A DNA stretch of 11,209 nt, from positions 1-11,209 of the forward strand of contig JAUVLX010000089.1 of NCBI GenBank assembly GCA_030600525.1. The letters run 5' to 3'. Position 1 is the stretch's first letter. Each line of letters opens with the position of its first letter. Made by a program: the position numbers and the translations under genes. The notes under the pieces were generated by a model that had not been told where the DNA came from, ran no database searches, and saw only the letters and a program-made list of their open reading frames with translations. The stretch comes from Desulfobulbus sp. GTDB lineage: Bacteria; Desulfobacterota; Desulfobulbia; Desulfobulbales; Desulfobulbaceae. This document shows, piece after piece, positions 7,043-11,209 of this stretch.

Positions 7043-9076
7043 TTACCGTACCACTTGAGTTTGCTGCCGAAGTATGCCTCCGGCAATATCATTGACAAGC
7101 AACGGACTGTTTCCTTCCAGCATACTCTGCGGGATAACAACAGTATCAATCTCTTCCGGTGCAGACTTTGCGGTAAAATATTTTTCCAACACCGCCCTAG
7201 CTACAGGTGCAGCTGCACTGCCACCATGGAGACCGTGTTCCACCACCACGGCAACAACAATCTCAGGGTTTTCCGCTGGAGCAAAACAAATAAACAGGGC
7301 ATGATCCCTGTATTTATACGGAATATCCTTTTCCTTGAGATGGCTGTATTGCTTAATGCGTACAACCTGGGCAGTACCGGTTTTACCACCTACTCTAATA
7401 TTTTCATCCGACACTCTTGCCCTTCTGCCGGTACCCCGCTTCCCGTTTACAGCCTCGACCAGCCCTTCCCGGACGAGCTTAAGGTTTCGTCCCTGCCCTT
7501 TGAGCCGTTCCAGCACCACCGGCTTAAACGATTCTATAACGTGACCATCAGGATCTTTTACTTCTTCCACAAGCGACGGCTTATATAACGTTCCACCATT
7601 AGCAAGGGCAGCTGTCATCAGGGCCAATTGCACAGGAGTAACCAAGTTAAACCCTTGACCGATAGCGATGGAGAGTGTCTCCCCCTCCTGCCATGATTTC
7701 CCAAAACGCTTCTTTTTCCAGGCTGCAGTGGGAACAAGCCCTGCTTTTTCATGCTCCATTTCGACACCGGTCCGCTTTCCAAAGCCAAAGTATTTGGCAT
7801 ACTTTGCAAGTCTATCCACTCCAAGGCGTTGCCCAACCTGGTAAAAATAGACATCACAGGATTCTGCCAACGCCCGCTTCAAGTTTACAGCGCCATGGCC
7901 TCCCCGCTTCCAGCAACGGTATGTCCTGTTACCAAAGCGATAATACCCAGGGCAATAAATAACAGAATCCGGGGTAATAACTCCTTCAGCCAATCCAGCA
8001 ACGGCAGTAATAGGTTTATACGTAGAGCCTGGAGGATATTGCCCCTGTACCAGCTTGTTAACTAGAGGGTGGTACGGATTATCCAGCATCGCGTTCCACG
8101 CTTTATGTGAAATCCCCCCTACAAATTCATCAAGGTGCAAAGCAGGAGCACTGGCAAGCACCAGCAGTCGACCAGAGTTTGCCTCCAGCGCAACAACAGC
8201 CCCGGCATAGCCCCGCTCGTCCATGATCTCTTCTGCTGCTGTCTGCAGTTCCATATCCAAGGTCAAACGTAGATCATTGCCGGGCAACGGTTCAATACCT
8301 TTCAGATTTTTCTGTTCAAACCCAAGGGCATTAACTTCCATATAATTTCTGCCCTTTTCACCACGCAGGTCTTTTTCACGCAGCCGCTCCAACCCCATTT
8401 TCCCGACCAAATCACCGCCGCGGTATACCCCCGGCTCAGAAGCTGCAAGGTCTTTTTTATTTATTTCAGCAAGATAACCAATTAAATGCGATGCATGATT
8501 GCCCCAATGATAGACCCGAAGCGGAACGACTTCAATTTTGATGCCCGGCAGATCCATGCGGTTGTTCTCGATCTTGGCGACCGTTTCCCAATCAATGTCC
8601 TCTGCCAGACGAACCGGGATATGACCGGGATTATGGGCCATCTTTCTTATTTTTTCCAGTACTTCAGAAACATCAATCTCCAAAATTTTGGTGATTTTTT
8701 TCAACCATTCATCATCAATCTTATTATCTTCACGTACCCAAACCACATTAAATGAAGGACGGTTCGTCACAATCTCGCGGCCATAGCGATCCACAATATT
8801 GCCCCGAGGCGCAGCCACCTCCAGGTAACGAACCCGATTTGAATCTGCAAGATTTCGGTAATATTCCCCTTTTTGAATCTGGAGAAACCACAACCGACTA
8901 ACAATAATGGCAAAGAAGAAGAGAAGTACAAAAGCAGCATAAAGAGCCCGTTTCTTATACCCGTCAAGCTCGTTATCATCACGGGGGGTCAACTTGGTAA
9001 CCCCAGGGTCTTTTTTTCGTTCCGCAGCAAGCATCGGCTCTGGACGCCGACGATTTTTCCGTCTGATATTTTTCAT
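7043..9076 (-). CDS. mrdA: Penicillin-binding protein 2 (elongasome transpeptidase)
   Basis: PBP2 cross-links peptidoglycan during elongation and activates RodA. From ATG 9076 it is 677 aa: a basic cytoplasmic head, one membrane span (about 44-65), the class B dimerisation motif APRGNIVDRYG (89-99), and the transpeptidase domain. Active-site motifs are STYK (Ser351, Lys354), SCD (406-408, the SxN position with Asp in place of Asn) and KTG (565-567). All three catalytic elements are present. Four residues, C375, C388, H394 and C407, line up with the zinc site known in E. coli PBP2. I chose ATG 9076 because AAGG lies 4 nt upstream; a TTG four codons earlier (9088) has no good ribosome site. It is preceded by a 245-bp gap with repeats and followed 6 bp later by rodA. 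Confidence 0.96.
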   Translation of the reverse strand: MKNIRRKNRRRPEPMLAAERKKDPGVTKLTPRDDNELDGYKKRALYAAFVLLFFFAIIVSRLWFLQIQKGEYYRNLADSNRVRYLEVAAPRGNIVDRYGREIVTNRPSFNVVWVREDNKIDDEWLKKITKILEIDVSEVLEKIRKMAHNPGHIPVRLAEDIDWETVAKIENNRMDLPGIKIEVVPLRVYHWGNHASHLIGYLAEINKKDLAASEPGVYRGGDLVGKMGLERLREKDLRGEKGRNYMEVNALGFEQKNLKGIEPLPGNDLRLTLDMELQTAAEEIMDERGYAGAVVALEANSGRLLVLASAPALHLDEFVGGISHKAWNAMLDNPYHPLVNKLVQGQYPPGSTYKPITAVAGLAEGVITPDSVIYCPGYYRFGNRTYRCWKRGGHGAVNLKRALAESCDVYFYQVGQRLGVDRLAKYAKYFGFGKRTGVEMEHEKAGLVPTAAWKKKRFGKSWQEGETLSIAIGQGFNLVTPVQLALMTAALANGGTLYKPSLVEEVKDPDGHVIESFKPVVLERLKGQGRNLKLVREGLVEAVNGKRGTGRRARVSDENIRVGGKTGTAQVVRIKQYSHLKEKDIPYKYRDHALFICFAPAENPEIVVAVVVEHGLHGGSAAAPVARAVLEKYFTAKSAPEEIDTVVIPQSMLEGNSPLLVNDIAGGILRQQTQVVR

Positions 9077-9146
9077 AGTACCTTGCAACAGCGATGCATT
9101 TTCCAGCTAGCGTCTGTCCAGAAATGAGGATTTTGGTTTAAGAGTA

Positions 9147-9197
9147 GGTAAGCGAAGACTCCGGGTAAGCGAAGACTCTGGATAAGCGAAGACTCGG
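9147..9197. repeat. Three tandem 17-bp repeats in the mreD-mrdA gap
   Basis: Three adjoining copies lie at 9147-9163, 9164-9180 and 9181-9197. The plus-strand pattern is GRTAAGCGAAGACTCNG, with only positions 2, 15 and 16 varying. A 17-bp unit is not a multiple of three, so copies would be read in different frames, which argues against a protein repeat. They lie within the untranslated stretch between mreD and mrdA of the same operon. Confidence 0.85.
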
Positions 9198-9237
9198 AGC
9201 CATGCGAAAGATTTTACCGTAGGCATATTGGTGATAT

Positions 9238-9254
9238 CGGACTCTACGCTTACC
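9238..9254. repeat. Inverted copy of the 17-bp repeat
   Basis: CGGACTCTACGCTTACC is the reverse complement of the tandem unit with 15 of 17 matches to copy 1, 14 to copy 2 and about 13 to copy 3. In the minus-strand mRNA this arm comes first and can pair with any one of the three later copies, with U-U and G-G mismatches in the best pairing. The loop would be between 40 and 74 nt long. Confidence 0.75.
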
Positions 9255-9321
9255 TCCGAGGATAAAACATTAAGCATAACGCAGCCATCGGACCTAAATA
9301 CCATTTATGGACGTGCACCGA

Positions 9322-9858
9322 CTAGCCCCGGTACCTATTATCGGTCCGCACCCGAACTTTTTTCCAGGCAAAGAGACCTTTACCTAACCAATGATGGGTA
9401 TATTCAAAAAAGCGAAACAAGGGATAGGCAAAAACCACGATCAAACCGGTCCGGACCATCATCTTCCACCAATACCACTCCACCAACGTTCCAGGTTCAA
9501 AAATCGAAACCAGAACATAAGCTATCCACGAGATGACCAGATAACTAACGCCTATCAGCGGCACCTGGTAAAGAGACTCACTCACCGGCATTTTTCGGGC
9601 AGCACACCGCAGGAGAAAGAAAGCACTGAAACAGAGTAAAGAATACATCCCGAGGATAGTTCCAGAAAACACATCCAAGACACATCCTAAAAAGAAAAGA
9701 ATGATCAAGCTGCGCAACAGATCAAGACGGTAGGCCAGATAGGCTACCAAAATATAATAAAAATCAGGAGCAAGCAACCAGACCGGATGTATCATACAGA
9801 CACTGGTCTGCAGAACAACCAGCAGCACACCAAGCACGGTAAAACCGATAACAATCAT
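9322..9858 (-). CDS. mreD: Rod shape-determining membrane protein MreD
   Basis: From ATG 9858 the product is 178 aa, typical for MreD, and highly hydrophobic with about five predicted membrane spans. Family-like features are the first span MIVIGFTVLGVLLVVLQTSV, the LLAPDFYYILVAYLAYR segment, and the FLGCVLDVFSGTILGMYSL stretch, which matches the conserved G-x-x-x-D-x-x-x-G-x-x-x-G region. A longer frame back to 9996 would overlap the mreC end and add a non-membrane extension. I reject that start because AAGGGGGG lies just before ATG 9858. MreD links MreC to the PBP2-RodA synthase in the inner membrane. It follows mreC by 73 bp and is separated from mrdA by the 245-bp repeat region. Confidence 0.93.
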   Translation of the reverse strand: MIVIGFTVLGVLLVVLQTSVCMIHPVWLLAPDFYYILVAYLAYRLDLLRSLIILFFLGCVLDVFSGTILGMYSLLCFSAFFLLRCAARKMPVSESLYQVPLIGVSYLVISWIAYVLVSIFEPGTLVEWYWWKMMVRTGLIVVFAYPLFRFFEYTHHWLGKGLFAWKKVRVRTDNRYRG

Positions 9859-9931
9859 TGCGCCCCCCTTACCTTTATTGCTGCCCTGAAGCCCTCCCCT
9901 GCGGCCTAAGAACAGGGAAGGTTGCAGAGTC

Positions 9932-10786
9932 TTAATCGACCACAGCCGATTCGTTGCGCTGAAGAACGAATACATTTTCAAGTGTTTTATAATCAACAGA
10001 AGGGGTCACTTCAATTTCGTGAAACATGCCGCGTCGTTTGCGTATCACTTTTGAGACCACTCCAACCGGCATCCCTGTGGGAAACATCCCCCCATACCCA
10101 GCGGTGACAACTACGTCTCCTTCTTCAATCTCAACAGTTTTCAGCACATATTCAAGTCGATAGGTTAATTTTCCAGACCCTTTAAGAACGCCACGGACAC
10201 GAGATTTCTGTAATAAAACATCAATCGCACTTGAGGGTGCAATGGCCAGCAACACTTTTGAGTAACCGGGAGAAGCCGTAATAACCTGGCCGATAATCCC
10301 CTCACTATTTGCAACCGGGCTTCCTTTAACCACACCGCTGTTGGTCCCAGCATCAATAATAAGAGAACGAAACCACATCGACGGATCTTTCCCTATAACA
10401 GAGGCGGTAACAACCGGAAAATCAGATGCATCCTTAAAGGCAAGCAGCTTCGTCAATCGGGTATTGGTTGCCATGGCTTCCTGGCTCTTATGCAACAAGG
10501 TCCGACATTCCTTTAACTCTTTCCAAAGACGCTTATTTTCTTCTCTGACACCCAGCACTTCAAGATACCCCTGCTTAAAAGACAACAGGTACTTCACTCC
10601 TGAGGTGACGACCTCCTGAACGGGTCCTGTCGTTTCAAGGACAAGTTTATGCAACCCACCAAACTTCTGATTGCCCAGGGTGGACACTAGAAATATAAGT
10701 GCTAAGGTCATAATCAAGCCGGCAAAAATGACCAACCTGAATAATCGAAAGCGGCTGTTTGATTTCCTTGTACTTTTTTTACGCAT
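9932..10786 (-). CDS. mreC: Rod shape-determining protein MreC
   Basis: MreC is the periplasmic scaffold of the elongasome that binds and activates PBP2. The 284-aa product has a very basic N-terminus (MRKKSTRKSNSRFR), one membrane span (about 16-36), a heptad-like coiled coil (about 74-112, including VREENKRLWKELKECRTLL), and the two-lobed beta-barrel domain. The domain shows VTASVIGKDPSMWFRSLIID (126-145), the conserved GVVKGSPVANSEGIIGQV (151-168), VRGVLKGSG (197-205) and VVTAGYGGMFPTGMPVGVV (226-244). Length and order are normal. ATG 10786 fits the family N-terminus but lacks a clear ribosome site. It follows mreB by 153 bp, a stretch in which I see no other gene or hairpin. Confidence 0.95.
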   Translation of the reverse strand: MRKKSTRKSNSRFRLFRLVIFAGLIMTLALIFLVSTLGNQKFGGLHKLVLETTGPVQEVVTSGVKYLLSFKQGYLEVLGVREENKRLWKELKECRTLLHKSQEAMATNTRLTKLLAFKDASDFPVVTASVIGKDPSMWFRSLIIDAGTNSGVVKGSPVANSEGIIGQVITASPGYSKVLLAIAPSSAIDVLLQKSRVRGVLKGSGKLTYRLEYVLKTVEIEEGDVVVTAGYGGMFPTGMPVGVVSKVIRKRRGMFHEIEVTPSVDYKTLENVFVLQRNESAVVD

Positions 10787-10939
10787 AGGAAAGAGGAGGG
10801 CGCCTGTCGCTCATCACTGAGAGCAAGTCGGCTATCAATACAAACTTCATATCTGGTCACGCCCAAAAGCCCTGCCTCTTACAGCAGATTGCAGGTGGAA
10901 ACCGATGATATGCTTCGCAACTATTGAGAGTGCTACAGA

Positions 10940-11209
10940 TCAATCAATGGTAATTTCACGGAGAATTTCCAAATTATCCAGAGCTTGGCCAGAACCAAGT
11001 ACAACAGAAGAAAGTGGGTCTTCAGCAACGATAATTGGCATGCCGGTTTCATCCTTCAACAACGTATCAACATTTTTCAGCAACGCACCCCCACCGGTAA
11101 GAACAATCCCCTGATCAACAATATCTGCTGACAATTCAGGGGGGGTTACTTCAAGAGCCACTCGTACAGCATCGACAATGACATCAACCTGCTCTGCAAT
11201 GGCAGACTG
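10940..11209 (-). CDS. mreB: Rod shape-determining actin homologue MreB (C-terminal part)
   Basis: The frame is open from the right edge to TGA 10942-10940 and gives the last 89 residues of MreB. It contains ALEVTPPELSADI, the nucleotide-binding loop GIVLTGGGALLKNVD, the TGMPIIVAEDPLSSVVLGSG segment characteristic of the MreB C-terminal subdomain, and ends ILREITID. MreB filaments on the inner membrane face direct lateral wall synthesis. It is the first visible gene of the operon, so the operon promoter lies outside this window. MreB-like paralogues (Mbl, MreBH) exist in Firmicutes, but the neighbouring mreC supports MreB. Confidence 0.95.
   Translation of the reverse strand, partial: QSAIAEQVDVIVDAVRVALEVTPPELSADIVDQGIVLTGGGALLKNVDTLLKDETGMPIIVAEDPLSSVVLGSGQALDNLEILREITID

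Noticed and set aside
7055..7588. Long plus-strand frame (177 codons) opposite mrdA
   Set aside because: It is an antisense shadow of the PBP2 gene, whose catalytic motifs are intact on the minus strand.
9147..9197. Tandem repeats considered as a CRISPR array
   Set aside because: The units adjoin each other with no spacers, are only 17 bp long, and no cas gene is present.
9107..9304. 65-codon minus-strand frame across the mreD-mrdA gap
   Set aside because: No ribosome site. The 17-bp repeats are read in changing frames, so the protein carries no repeat pattern, and the region is better explained as a structured spacer.
9859..9996. N-terminal extension of MreD to 9996
   Set aside because: It would overlap the mreC end and add a hydrophilic leader not seen in MreD. 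ATG 9858 has its own strong ribosome site.

Overview
The window looks like chromosomal DNA of a Gram-negative bacterium with moderate GC. The best guess is a Desulfobacterota (deltaproteobacterial, Desulfobulbales-like) sulfur-cycling organism. This rests on the rod-shape cluster order mreB-mreC-mreD-mrdA-rodA, the divergence of the proteins from enteric ones, and a ribosome hibernation/cold-shock domain fusion. There is no rRNA or other direct marker, so the taxonomy is an inference. I see no phage, transposase, CRISPR array or tRNA.

Layout. Positions 1-112 hold the last 36 codons of an unrecognised plus-strand gene, followed by a perfect 13-bp hairpin. Positions 181-456 (minus) are not empty: read on the minus strand they hold a broken C-terminal remnant of what looks like a DUF4139-type protein, with one frameshift and one internal stop. 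It lies directly behind a PilZ-domain gene (459-839, minus). That gene is preceded by a 40-codon small gene (859-981, minus) with a perfect AGGAGG. Then come polA (1200-3896, minus), a strong terminator (3976-4005), and a minus-strand gene joining an HPF/RaiA-like domain to a cold-shock domain (4029-4574). A divergent hemH (ferrochelatase, 4848-5801, plus) has a near-consensus sigma-70 promoter. The right half is the cell-elongation operon on the minus strand, in transcription order mreB (partial), mreC, mreD, mrdA (PBP2), rodA.

How the genes work together. MreB, MreC, MreD, PBP2 and RodA form the elongasome: MreB filaments position the RodA glycosyltransferase and PBP2 transpeptidase pair through MreC and MreD. 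The mrdA and rodA reading frames are 6 bp apart. In contrast, the 245 bp between mreD and mrdA hold three tandem 17-bp repeats plus an inverted copy, which can fold into alternative hairpins in the operon mRNA. PolA, HemH and the HPF/cold-shock protein are independent housekeeping or stress functions. The 40-aa protein and PilZ protein appear to form a two-gene unit tied to c-di-GMP signalling.

The points most worth a second look are the intra-operon repeat structure, the DUF4139 remnant, the uncalled 40-aa gene, and a PBP2 whose predicted zinc site would be Cys-Cys-His-Cys instead of the Asp-Asp-His-Cys of E. coli PBP2. None of these amounts to a clearly new multi-gene system.
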